Below are positions 16,967 through 24,591 of a stretch of 50,624 nucleotides of DNA, piece by piece. The DNA is from an uncultured Mycoplasmatota bacterium (GTDB lineage Bacteria > Bacillota_I > Bacilli_A > RF39 > UBA660), in contig CAMMQC010000007.1 of assembly GCA_946498975.1 (NCBI GenBank), positions 1 through 50,624 on the forward strand. Direction: 5' to 3'. The first letter of the stretch is position 1. Every line of letters begins with the position of its first letter. A program made the position numbers and the translations under genes. The notes under the pieces were generated by a model. It saw only the letters and a list, made by a program, of their open reading frames with translations, did not search any database and was not told the origin of the DNA.

Positions 16967-17944
16967 TTGAACGTTATAATTGCTAACGAAGCGAAAGGAA
17001 TACTATCTACTTTAGATATTGATGTTATTAAGAGTGTTGATGGTGTTCATACAGCTGATGAAATTGTTGAAATGTTCAAGAACTTCTTTTATGCAAGAAT
17101 GATTTTAGATGTTACGGCAATTAAAGATTATGAGGATATAACTAATATCCAAAAAATATCTATTGGTCTCGATGCTGATAAAATCATTCTTTTACTTCCT
17201 AATACAGAAGTTTCAACTTCTAGTGCTTACTTATCTAAAATAATTTCAATGGGGATTTATAATTTTACTACTACTGTTGATGGTGTTAAATATTTTTTAG
17301 ATCATCCAAATACTTATAAAGATGTGGCTCATATTCAACAACTTAATGATTTATCTACAACTATTAATGAAAAAGTAGTTTCTGGTTCTAGAATTATTGG
17401 AATTAAAAATATTACTGATCATGCAGGGAGTACTACACTTATTTATATGTTAAAGAAAGAGCTTGAACAGACTTATGGTATGAGTGTAATTGCTATTGAA
17501 GTTAATAGACATGATTTTATGTATTTTAATAGTAATAATATGATTTCAGTTGATGATGAACATTTAATGACTGAGATTGTTAAACATAATGATGTTTCAA
17601 TAATATTGATAGATTTGAATGATTCTAGTAATGAAGGAGCTTGTAACGATGTATTGTATTTGCTAGAACCTTCTAGTATTAGACTTAATAAATTAATGAG
17701 AAGAGATAGGCGAATATTTGAAGAATTAAAAGGTAAGAAGATAGTTTTAAATATGAGTTTACTTTCTAATAGTGATATTATGGATTTTGAATATGAAGGT
17801 AAGACTAAAGTCTTTTATAATATTCCACCATTAAATGATAGAGTTAAGAATCCTGTGCTTGGAGATTTTCTATCTAAGATAGGACTTATTGATAAAACTA
17901 AAGAAAAAGATGGAGGAAAAATATTTGGATTATTTAAAAGATAG
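16967..17944 (+). CDS. TadZ/CpaE-like protein with degenerate P-loop
   Basis: This 326-residue cytosolic protein has an N-terminal receiver-like half (about 1-115, with KIILLLPNTEVS) and a MinD/ParA-like half, the architecture of TadZ/CpaE proteins that place Tad machines at a cell site. The P-loop position reads NITDHAGSTT instead of KGGxGKTT, so both lysines are missing and ATP use is doubtful. I choose TTG 16967 as start because AAAGGAGGG lies 8 bases upstream. A longer frame from GTG 16916 would overlap the previous gene and has no site. Confidence 0.7.
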   Translation: MNVIIANEAKGILSTLDIDVIKSVDGVHTADEIVEMFKNFFYARMILDVTAIKDYEDITNIQKISIGLDADKIILLLPNTEVSTSSAYLSKIISMGIYNFTTTVDGVKYFLDHPNTYKDVAHIQQLNDLSTTINEKVVSGSRIIGIKNITDHAGSTTLIYMLKKELEQTYGMSVIAIEVNRHDFMYFNSNNMISVDDEHLMTEIVKHNDVSIILIDLNDSSNEGACNDVLYLLEPSSIRLNKLMRRDRRIFEELKGKKIVLNMSLLSNSDIMDFEYEGKTKVFYNIPPLNDRVKNPVLGDFLSKIGLIDKTKEKDGGKIFGLFKR

Positions 17945-17948
17945 TAAC

Positions 17949-17977
17949 TTGACAAATGCTTATAAATTATATATTAT
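17949..17977 (+). promoter_or_regulatory. Consensus promoter of the first VirB2-like gene
   Basis: A perfect TTGACA (17949-17954), a 17-base spacer and TATTAT (17972-17977) lie about 25 bases upstream of the ATG at 18002. It is one of the best promoters in the window. Confidence 0.8.
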
Positions 17978-18001
17978 TGATGTAGTGAAGGAGAATGTTT
18001 T

Positions 18002-18370
18002 ATGAATATGATGTTAATGAATATGGTACAAATATTAGATGCTGCTAATGCTAATCCTGATTCAGCTTGTAGAGGTTTTGATTTTGTTATTAGAATTATT
18101 AAGAATGGTTTATTTCCTGTTTTACAAATAGGTATACCTATTATTTTGGTTGTTTTAGGTACATTAGATTTAGGTAAAGCGGTTATATCTAGTGATGATA
18201 AAGCAGTTAAAGAAGCACAGTCTAAATTAATTAAGAGATGTATTTATGCAATATTAGTATTCTTTATTGTTACACTTCTTAATTTATTATTTACAATGAT
18301 TGGTAATATTGCTGGAGATGATGCACCTGGATTGCAGTCTTGGAGTGCTTGTTGGAATAGCATTGACTAA
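18002..18370 (+). CDS. VirB2/TrbC-like small membrane protein, copy 1
   Basis: This 122-residue protein has two hydrophobic helices (about 40-60 and 85-108) separated by a short charged loop, DLGKAVISSDDKAVKEAQSK, as in VirB2/TrbC pilins of type IV secretion systems. Two further proteins of the locus (18419 and the C-terminus of 18842) share this loop and layout. It has a GAAGGAGAA ribosome binding site, its own consensus promoter and an immediate terminator, so it may be made in large amounts. Cysteines in the outer parts (SACRG, SACWN) are conserved in copy 2. Confidence 0.7.
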   Translation: MNMMLMNMVQILDAANANPDSACRGFDFVIRIIKNGLFPVLQIGIPIILVVLGTLDLGKAVISSDDKAVKEAQSKLIKRCIYAILVFFIVTLLNLLFTMIGNIAGDDAPGLQSWSACWNSID

Positions 18371-18377
18371 TATTTAA

Positions 18378-18402
18378 ATAGCAATTAAATTGCTGTTTTT
18401 TC
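18378..18402 (+). terminator. Terminator or attenuator after VirB2-like copy 1
   Basis: A 7-bp stem (ATAGCAA / TTGCTGT with one wobble pair) is followed by a T-run. It lies 8 bases after the stop and before copy 2, so it probably reduces transcription into the following genes. Confidence 0.65.
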
Positions 18403-18418
18403 TTTAAGGAATGATGAT

Positions 18419-18757
18419 ATGGTTCAATTATTAGATAGTATAGTAAATGTTGATAGTGCTTGTTATGGGTTTGACTTTTTAGTAAGGATTATTAAAGATG
18501 GGGTATTTCCAATCTTACAGATAGTTATACCTATTATTTTATTAGTACTTTGTACATTGGATTTAGGTAAGGCAGTGCTTAGTAGTGATGATAAAGAAAA
18601 TAAGAAGCTTTTAAAAAGAATTGTTAGAAGACTTGTTTATGCTATATTAATTTTCTTTTTTATAACTGTTCTTAATTTAATATTTACTATGGTTGGTAAT
18701 ATTACAGACAATGAGACTTTATCAAGGTGGAGTCAGTGTTGGAATAATCCTATGTAA
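18419..18757 (+). CDS. VirB2/TrbC-like small membrane protein, copy 2
   Basis: This 112-residue protein is clearly related to copy 1: same start of the domain (DSACYGFDFLVRIIKDG), same first helix, the loop DLGKAVLSSDDKENKK, second helix and ending WSQCWNN. The gene order and the divergence (far from identical) point to an old tandem duplication with separate roles, for example major and minor subunits of a T4SS fibre. AAGGA precedes the start by 8 bases. A terminator follows. Confidence 0.68.
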   Translation: MVQLLDSIVNVDSACYGFDFLVRIIKDGVFPILQIVIPIILLVLCTLDLGKAVLSSDDKENKKLLKRIVRRLVYAILIFFFITVLNLIFTMVGNITDNETLSRWSQCWNNPM

Positions 18758-18772
18758 AAATATTTAGTTTAG

Positions 18773-18800
18773 AATAGCAATTTAATTGCTATTTTTCTTT
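18773..18800 (+). terminator. Terminator after VirB2-like copy 2
   Basis: A perfect 8-bp stem AATAGCAA / TTGCTATT (18773-18780 and 18786-18793) with a TTTAA loop and a T-run. It is nearly the same sequence as the terminator after copy 1, which suggests that the duplicated unit included it. Confidence 0.75.
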
Positions 18801-18805
18801 TGTAA

Positions 18806-18814
18806 TGGTATACT
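18806..18814 (+). promoter_or_regulatory. Extended -10 promoter for the third VirB2-like gene
   Basis: TGGTATACT (TG, one base, TATACT) lies just after the terminator and about 28 bases before the ATG at 18842. Confidence 0.5.
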
Positions 18815-18841
18815 AATATCATGATTGAGGTGGAACTTAAT

Positions 18842-19750
18842 ATGAAGAAGAAAGTTTTGGCTATTGTATTAGTTATTGGTGTTTTAGTTTTTAATATAAT
18901 TACTGTTGAAGCTGATGAGTCTGAAAATGCAGTTAATTTATCAGGAACTTCTGTTAATTGTGATTATGGTAACGGTCGTGTTTTCACTAATGAGGATGGG
19001 GAATTAAGTGGTTCTTTTATTAGTAATGGTCTTAGTTGTAATAAAACAGTTTCTTATGAAGCAGGTGAGTGTCCTGCTTACGTTTTAGTTCAAACTCCTC
19101 ATGATGGTACTTGTAGTATTACTTTTTCTGAAACGAAAAGAACAAATTCTTATGCTAGATTACAAAGAAAAACGGAAGGATGTTTTTACTATTCACAAAA
19201 TGTTAGATATACTTTTACTAGAAATGGGAATGAGTGGGATGTAATTATGAATCCAGATCAAGGTAGAAGTGTTGATATTGCTGATAGTCTTAATGATGTA
19301 GATACATGTCCTGAAACTATTTATATTAGTTTTCCAACTGGTAATGTTGTACATTTTGATTTGAGTTCTGGTACTGGTAATAATGGTAGTAATAGAAATG
19401 AAGATCCTGATGATGATTGGGAATACCTTGAAGAGGGATTAAATAGGGAAGATTTTGATGACCCTGGGGTAGAATGTAATGATATTATTGATATAAATGA
19501 TCCTGGTTCTGTAGGTTGGATACTTTATACAATATTAAATTATATAAAAATAATAGGACCTATTTTAGTTGTTTTGCTTAGTGCGATAGATTTTATAAAA
19601 GCAGTTGTTGGTTTTGATGAGAAAGCTATGAAAGAAGCTCAATCTAAATTAGTTATTAGATTAGTTGCTGCTATATGTTTATTTTTAGTACCTACTTTAG
19701 TACAATTATTATTGTCATTTATTAATGCCACTACTTGTACTTTACAGTGA
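18842..19750 (+). CDS. Exported protein with C-terminal VirB2/TrbC-like module
   Basis: This 302-residue protein has a signal peptide (MKKKVLAIVLVIGVLVFNII), a Cys-containing outer domain to about residue 190, an acidic linker (NEDPDDDWEYLEEG) and a C-terminal pair of helices around the loop DFIKAVVGFDEKAMKEAQSK, the same module as in the two small genes upstream. It therefore looks like a VirB2-type subunit with a large outer domain. I start at ATG 18842, which has GAGGTGG about 10 bases upstream, rather than at 18821, which is at the likely transcription start. Confidence 0.65.
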   Translation: MKKKVLAIVLVIGVLVFNIITVEADESENAVNLSGTSVNCDYGNGRVFTNEDGELSGSFISNGLSCNKTVSYEAGECPAYVLVQTPHDGTCSITFSETKRTNSYARLQRKTEGCFYYSQNVRYTFTRNGNEWDVIMNPDQGRSVDIADSLNDVDTCPETIYISFPTGNVVHFDLSSGTGNNGSNRNEDPDDDWEYLEEGLNREDFDDPGVECNDIIDINDPGSVGWILYTILNYIKIIGPILVVLLSAIDFIKAVVGFDEKAMKEAQSKLVIRLVAAICLFLVPTLVQLLLSFINATTCTLQ

Positions 19751-19808
19751 AAATTGTTTTTTTTGTTGAATGGTTATTATAATTGCTATTTATCTTTGAT
19801 TTTATCTC

Positions 19809-19817
19809 TGATATAAT
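19809..19817 (+). promoter_or_regulatory. Extended -10 promoter of the VirB6/TrbL-like gene
   Basis: TGATATAAT (TG 19809-19810, TATAAT 19812-19817) predicts a transcript starting near 19824. This argues for translation from ATG 19856 rather than 19823. The preceding T-run at 19757-19764 has no clear stem. Confidence 0.6.
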
Positions 19818-19855
19818 AGTAAATGATAGATATTAATGAAAGAGAAGTGAAAGAA

Positions 19856-21901
19856 ATGTTTTGGAATGATCCAGGTTTTATATCTGAATTTTTAAGAGGT
19901 TTTTTTTCTGTATTAGATAGTATAGGATATTTCTTTTTGAATGGTATTTTTAATATATTTTTTATTATTGCAAATGCTAGTTTTTTTCAAGGTGATGTTA
20001 TAGATACCTTTTATTTGAGAATACAAATGATATTAGGTATTTTTATGATTTTTAGATTAACTATTACCTTCTTACAGATTATTGTGAATCCTGATTTATT
20101 CAAAGATAAACAAAAAGGTGCTGCTTCTCTTGTTAAAAGAATTGCAATTATGTTAATCTTATTATCTGTTATTGTACCTATTGATATTCAAAATACAAAT
20201 GGTAATCCTTTAAATGAACAAATTAAGAACAATGGTATATTATTTGGACTTTTATATCAATTTCAAAATAGTGTTGTTGAAGATAATATTTTAGGTAAAT
20301 TAATTCTTGGATCGGGAACTGCGAGTACAGCTTCAAATTCTGGAGGACTTCAACTAAATGGTATGCAAAATGTTGGTGATGTTATTACTTCAGATATTGC
20401 TAAAGCCTTTATTACCCCAACTTTAAATGATGGCTATGATGATATAACAGCTGCTAATTATGAAGAGGCTGCAGCTTGTCCTGATATTGTAGGACCTTAT
20501 TTTAATCCTTTAGTTACTTCTGGAGCATTATTAGACCATATAAATGATACTTGTAATGCAAATGGAGAAACATATGCTTTTAGTTATACAGGATTTGGTG
20601 GTGTAGTAGTTGCTATTGTAATGACTATTATAATAATAGGCTTTACTTTAGATGTTGCTGTTAGGGCTATTAAACTTGCATTATTAAGATTAATTGCCCC
20701 TGTTCCTATTATTTCTTATATTAGTCCAGGCCAAGAAAAAGATGGAGCTTTTGGTAACTGGGTTAAGACATTAACTTCTACTTATTTAAGCTTGTTTATT
20801 AGACTAATAATTGTTTATTTTGGTATATATTTAATAATATTATTGCGTGAAGGCAATTTAGTTACTTGGGTTGGAACTTCTAGTTTTATTACAAGTGCAT
20901 TAGCGAATATATTTATTATAATTGGTATTTTAGTATTTATGAAAGATGCTCCTAAGTTTTTCCAAGATATGTTAGGTATCAAAGGAGATGGAAAATTATT
21001 TAGTGGTATTGGTACTATGTTAGGAGCTGCTGCTTTAACTGGAGGACTTGCTGGTTCTTTTGCTACAGGTTATAGGGCTTATAGAGAGGAACGCCCAGAT
21101 GATGAGAGTTCATGGAATCCGCTTCGTGGTCTTGGAGCTGTAGGTGCTGGTGTTACAAGTGCTTTTGGTGGTGCTTTTGTTGGTGCTAAAGCTCTTGCTA
21201 CTTCTGATAAAAATAGAACGGGAGCAGTATTCTCAGCAATGCAAAAAAGAAATGCTGTAAGAGCTTCTGGTTCTACTTTATTTGGGCGAGCAAGTGCAGG
21301 TGCCTCTGCTATTTTTGCTGGTCAAGCTCAAGGTGCCCATGATGAGAAATTACTTGAAGTCTATGACAATGTTACTAAAGCAGCTAAAGCTCATAAAACT
21401 ATGGCTGAAGAGGAAGCTTTAAAAGATATGAGTGCTACTGGATTTTATGTTATGGGAAAAGATAGTTCTGGTAATGATATTGTACTTGAAGGTAATTATC
21501 AACGTATAGTTAGTCAACTTCAACAGGCTAGAGCAGAAAGTAGAAATTATATTGACTTGGATAATGGTACTAGGATTAATGATATTGATAAAATTGACCC
21601 TAACGTTCTAGAAAAATTAAAAGAGTCTCAAACTGCTAACTATTTAATTGCACAATCTAAACTTAAGCCAGAAGATAGAAATGCTAAACTTGTTGGTACA
21701 GCAGAAGAACTTGATTATGCTACTGAGGTTGCACAAATGGATGTTGATGCTTATGATTTATCTTCTATTAAGCAACAAGGTATTGGTGTTTCTATGACTA
21801 ATGCACGTCATATTAGAGCAAATCGTAAACGTCAAAGATATATTGCTAACAGTAGAGCTATTGGTGGCCCTCCTCCAGGTGGTGGAGGCAGACCACATTA
21901 A
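19856..21901 (+). CDS. VirB6/TrbL-like T4SS channel protein
   Basis: This protein of 681 residues is strongly hydrophobic in its first 380 residues, with about six or seven helices and the conserved core RAIKLALLRLIAPVPIISYISPG typical of TrbL/VirB6 channel subunits. After the last helix a long soluble tail (from about 400) starts with Gly/Ala-rich segments and continues with charged helices, ending in GGPPPGGGGRPH. VirB6 proteins form the inner-membrane conduit of type IV secretion. Start 19856 is chosen from the promoter position; 19823 is the alternative. Confidence 0.82.
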   Translation: MFWNDPGFISEFLRGFFSVLDSIGYFFLNGIFNIFFIIANASFFQGDVIDTFYLRIQMILGIFMIFRLTITFLQIIVNPDLFKDKQKGAASLVKRIAIMLILLSVIVPIDIQNTNGNPLNEQIKNNGILFGLLYQFQNSVVEDNILGKLILGSGTASTASNSGGLQLNGMQNVGDVITSDIAKAFITPTLNDGYDDITAANYEEAAACPDIVGPYFNPLVTSGALLDHINDTCNANGETYAFSYTGFGGVVVAIVMTIIIIGFTLDVAVRAIKLALLRLIAPVPIISYISPGQEKDGAFGNWVKTLTSTYLSLFIRLIIVYFGIYLIILLREGNLVTWVGTSSFITSALANIFIIIGILVFMKDAPKFFQDMLGIKGDGKLFSGIGTMLGAAALTGGLAGSFATGYRAYREERPDDESSWNPLRGLGAVGAGVTSAFGGAFVGAKALATSDKNRTGAVFSAMQKRNAVRASGSTLFGRASAGASAIFAGQAQGAHDEKLLEVYDNVTKAAKAHKTMAEEEALKDMSATGFYVMGKDSSGNDIVLEGNYQRIVSQLQQARAESRNYIDLDNGTRINDIDKIDPNVLEKLKESQTANYLIAQSKLKPEDRNAKLVGTAEELDYATEVAQMDVDAYDLSSIKQQGIGVSMTNARHIRANRKRQRYIANSRAIGGPPPGGGGRPH

Positions 21902-21921
21902 TAAAAGGAGTGTGATATATA

Positions 21922-22245
21922 GTGAATAATTATTTAATCCCTGCAAATACAAAGAGTGGTCAACTTATTCTTGGTTACTTTAAACCTTTCGATTTGATAT
22001 TGTTAGGAACTGGAGTCTTAATTTCTCTTGTCTTGTTGATGACTTTTCCAATGTCTTCTAATTGGCAAGTTATTATTGTGGTTTTACCCGGTTTAATTTC
22101 TGCTTTTCTTGTTATTCCTATTCCTAATTATCATAATATTTTAACTATAATTATAGAGTGTTACAATTTCTTTACAAATAGAAGAAATTATGTATGGAAA
22201 GGTTGGTGTGTTAAAGATGTCAAAGATGTCCAAAGTAGCAAGTAG
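21922..22245 (+). CDS. PrgI/VirB3-like T4SS membrane protein
   Basis: This 107-residue protein begins with the PrgI-family pattern (YLIPANTKSGQLILGYFKPFDLILLG) and has two close hydrophobic helices (about 25-45 and 50-70). PrgI proteins are the Gram-positive counterpart of VirB3 and lie next to VirB4 genes, as here. Translation starts at GTG, with AAAGGAG 11 bases upstream. The gene overlaps the next by about 29 bases. Confidence 0.8.
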   Translation: MNNYLIPANTKSGQLILGYFKPFDLILLGTGVLISLVLLMTFPMSSNWQVIIVVLPGLISAFLVIPIPNYHNILTIIIECYNFFTNRRNYVWKGWCVKDVKDVQSSK

Positions 22246-22774
22246 TCAGTATACTGAAGATTGGTTGCCTATTACTGGTATACAAAATGGTTATATAATT
22301 TGTGAAGGTAAACAGAAAGTTACTGGAGTTAAAATTACTCCTCGTAATATATTTATCCTTGATCAACAAGATCAAGATAATGTAATGATTAGTCTTAAAA
22401 ACTTTTATAATATGATAGACTTTGAATTTTGGTTAGTTGTTGCAGATAGGCCTGTTGATATATCAGTTTATATGTCACAATTGCAATTATTATATAATGA
22501 TGCAACCTCTCCTGCTATACGTAAACTTATATTACAAGATATAGATAAGGGTAATATGTTTATGAATAATAATATTGTTGATACCGAGTACTTTATTTTA
22601 TTTAAAGATACTAGTGAAGATGTATTACAGAAACGTGTTAGAATGCTTATTAATGGTCTTGCAAGCTGTGGTTTAAATGCTTCACAAGTTAGTAATGATG
22701 ACTTAAGAATAATTTTAGAAAACTTCTTGAATGGGGGAGTTAATACTGAGTTTGGGACGGTGATGCCTGTATGA
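22217..22774 (+). CDS. Separate N-terminal domain of VirB4 (TraC/TrsE-like)
   Basis: This 185-residue soluble protein starts SQYTEDWLPITGIQNGYIICEG and carries the strand-helix pattern of the N-terminal domain found before the ATPase in VirB4/TraC proteins (DFEFWLVVADRPVDISVYMSQL). It has no P-loop. It overlaps the ATPase gene by four bases (ATGA), so the two are translated together and probably form one functional VirB4. The start is uncertain: ATGs at 22217 and 22226 are both possible, and a frame from 22190 exists. Confidence 0.7.
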   Translation: MSKMSKVASSQYTEDWLPITGIQNGYIICEGKQKVTGVKITPRNIFILDQQDQDNVMISLKNFYNMIDFEFWLVVADRPVDISVYMSQLQLLYNDATSPAIRKLILQDIDKGNMFMNNNIVDTEYFILFKDTSEDVLQKRVRMLINGLASCGLNASQVSNDDLRIILENFLNGGVNTEFGTVMPV

Positions 22775-24561
22775 GTATAAGTATAAAAAGTCAATTAGCA
22801 CCTAAAGGATTACAATTTAATCCAAGTGATTTCTTTATAAGTGATAAGTATGCAACGATACTGTCAGTTATATCTTATCCTCGTTTTATTGCACCAGGTT
22901 ACTTATCAACCTTAACATCTATGAGTGGTATTAAAATAGTTATTAAACATATTCCTGTACCATTTAGTACTATGTCTAAGATGATAAATAGACAAGTTGC
23001 TGATTTACGTGAGAAGTATCGTCAAGAAAAAGATCAAACTGCTAAAGAGAGAATTAGACAAGATGCTGAAAGTTTGGAATCATTTGTATCAATGCTTGCG
23101 TCTAGTCAATCTCGTATCTTTGATTTTCAAATGCATATTATGATAAATGCTGATACTAAGGAAGATTTGGAATTAAAAAAAGTTAATGTTAAAAACTATT
23201 TAGATGCAATGGAACTTAGAGCGGTGTCTTTACGTTTTGAACAAGAGAAAGTTTTGAAGAGTATTTTACCAATCTTTCCTAGTCAAGATATAGAAGAACG
23301 TGTTGGTACTCCTATTCCTTCTCCTACTATTGCAGCGATGTATCCTTTTATCTTTGATAGTATTAAAGATCCAGGGCTTTCTGTATTACTTGGAGTAGAT
23401 TTCTCTGGAGGAGTTATCTTGTTTAATCAATTTCTTTATCAAATTAGAAAAGAAAATAATAGAAATAATGCTAATATGATTATTCTTGGTACTTCTGGTA
23501 GTGGTAAAAGTACGGCTGCTAAATTACTTCTTAGAACGCATATTAGAAATGGTTGTCAGATAGTGGCCATTGATCCTGAAAATGAATTAGAAGAGATGAC
23601 TAGAACTTTTGGGGGAGATACCATTGATATTGGTAAAGGTGGGGAGTATGGTCTTATTAATCCATTAGAAGTTATTATTGATGCTGATGATGAAGAGATT
23701 TCTCAGGGATTAGGTTATACTGTTTTAACTCGTACTTTACAATCTCTTAGAGCATTTATGAAGTATTATGATCCATCTATTGAAGAAGATGTTTTAAATA
23801 TGTTTAGTGAGATTGTTCAAGATACATATAAAAGATTTGGCATAGATTTTAATACTGATTTTTCTAACTTTACTTCAGCTGATTATCCAACATTCTCTGA
23901 TGTATATGCTACTATTAGAGGTAGACTTATGTCTTTGACAGAACAGACTCGTGAAAAAGATATTATTCAAGCTTTAGAACTTAAAATTAGACCTTTAATA
24001 AAAGAGTTAAAATTCTATTTTGATGGTAAAACAACAATTACTGCTGATAGTGATTTTATGGTCTTTAATATAAAAGAATTTATGAATTCTGATACTAATA
24101 TTAGAAATGCTTTATTCTTTAATGTATTAAAATATGCTTGGGGACTTTGTCTTGATTCATCTGTTAATACAATATTAATGGTAGATGAAGCGCATGTTTT
24201 ACTTGGTACTAATAATGAACAGGGAGCTGACTTCCTTGCTCAAGTACAAAGACGTGCTCGTAAATATAATACTGGAACAATAATAATTACTCAACAACCT
24301 AGTGATTTTTCTAGTCCTGCTATTATAACTCAAGGTAAGGCAATATTTGATAACTCATCATATTATCTAGTTATGGGACTTAGAAAACAGGCAGTAGAAG
24401 ATTTATCATTACTAATAGATTTAAATGAGAATGAAAAAGATAGTATTAAACGTTATTCTCAAGGTGAAGCACTGTTTGTTTGCGGTAATAGACGTATGAG
24501 AATAAATGTTGTTGTTACTCAAGAAGAATTAGAGTCATTTGGTAGTGCTGGTGGTTTTTAA
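22771..24561 (+). CDS. virB4: VirB4-family T4SS ATPase
   Basis: This 596-residue ATPase has Walker A IILGTSGSGKSTAAK (about 237-251), an IDPENELEEM motif just after it, and Walker B TILMVDEAHVLLG near 468-480, followed by the ITQQPSDF region. These are hallmarks of VirB4/TraE/TrbE ATPases, which power assembly and substrate transport in type IV secretion. About 200 N-terminal residues form the rest of the partner-binding domain; the front part is encoded by the overlapping upstream gene. Confidence 0.92.
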   Translation: MSISIKSQLAPKGLQFNPSDFFISDKYATILSVISYPRFIAPGYLSTLTSMSGIKIVIKHIPVPFSTMSKMINRQVADLREKYRQEKDQTAKERIRQDAESLESFVSMLASSQSRIFDFQMHIMINADTKEDLELKKVNVKNYLDAMELRAVSLRFEQEKVLKSILPIFPSQDIEERVGTPIPSPTIAAMYPFIFDSIKDPGLSVLLGVDFSGGVILFNQFLYQIRKENNRNNANMIILGTSGSGKSTAAKLLLRTHIRNGCQIVAIDPENELEEMTRTFGGDTIDIGKGGEYGLINPLEVIIDADDEEISQGLGYTVLTRTLQSLRAFMKYYDPSIEEDVLNMFSEIVQDTYKRFGIDFNTDFSNFTSADYPTFSDVYATIRGRLMSLTEQTREKDIIQALELKIRPLIKELKFYFDGKTTITADSDFMVFNIKEFMNSDTNIRNALFFNVLKYAWGLCLDSSVNTILMVDEAHVLLGTNNEQGADFLAQVQRRARKYNTGTIIITQQPSDFSSPAIITQGKAIFDNSSYYLVMGLRKQAVEDLSLLIDLNENEKDSIKRYSQGEALFVCGNRRMRINVVVTQEELESFGSAGGF

Positions 24562-24591
24562 TAGTAGTTGATGTAGAAAGGTAGTGATTTT

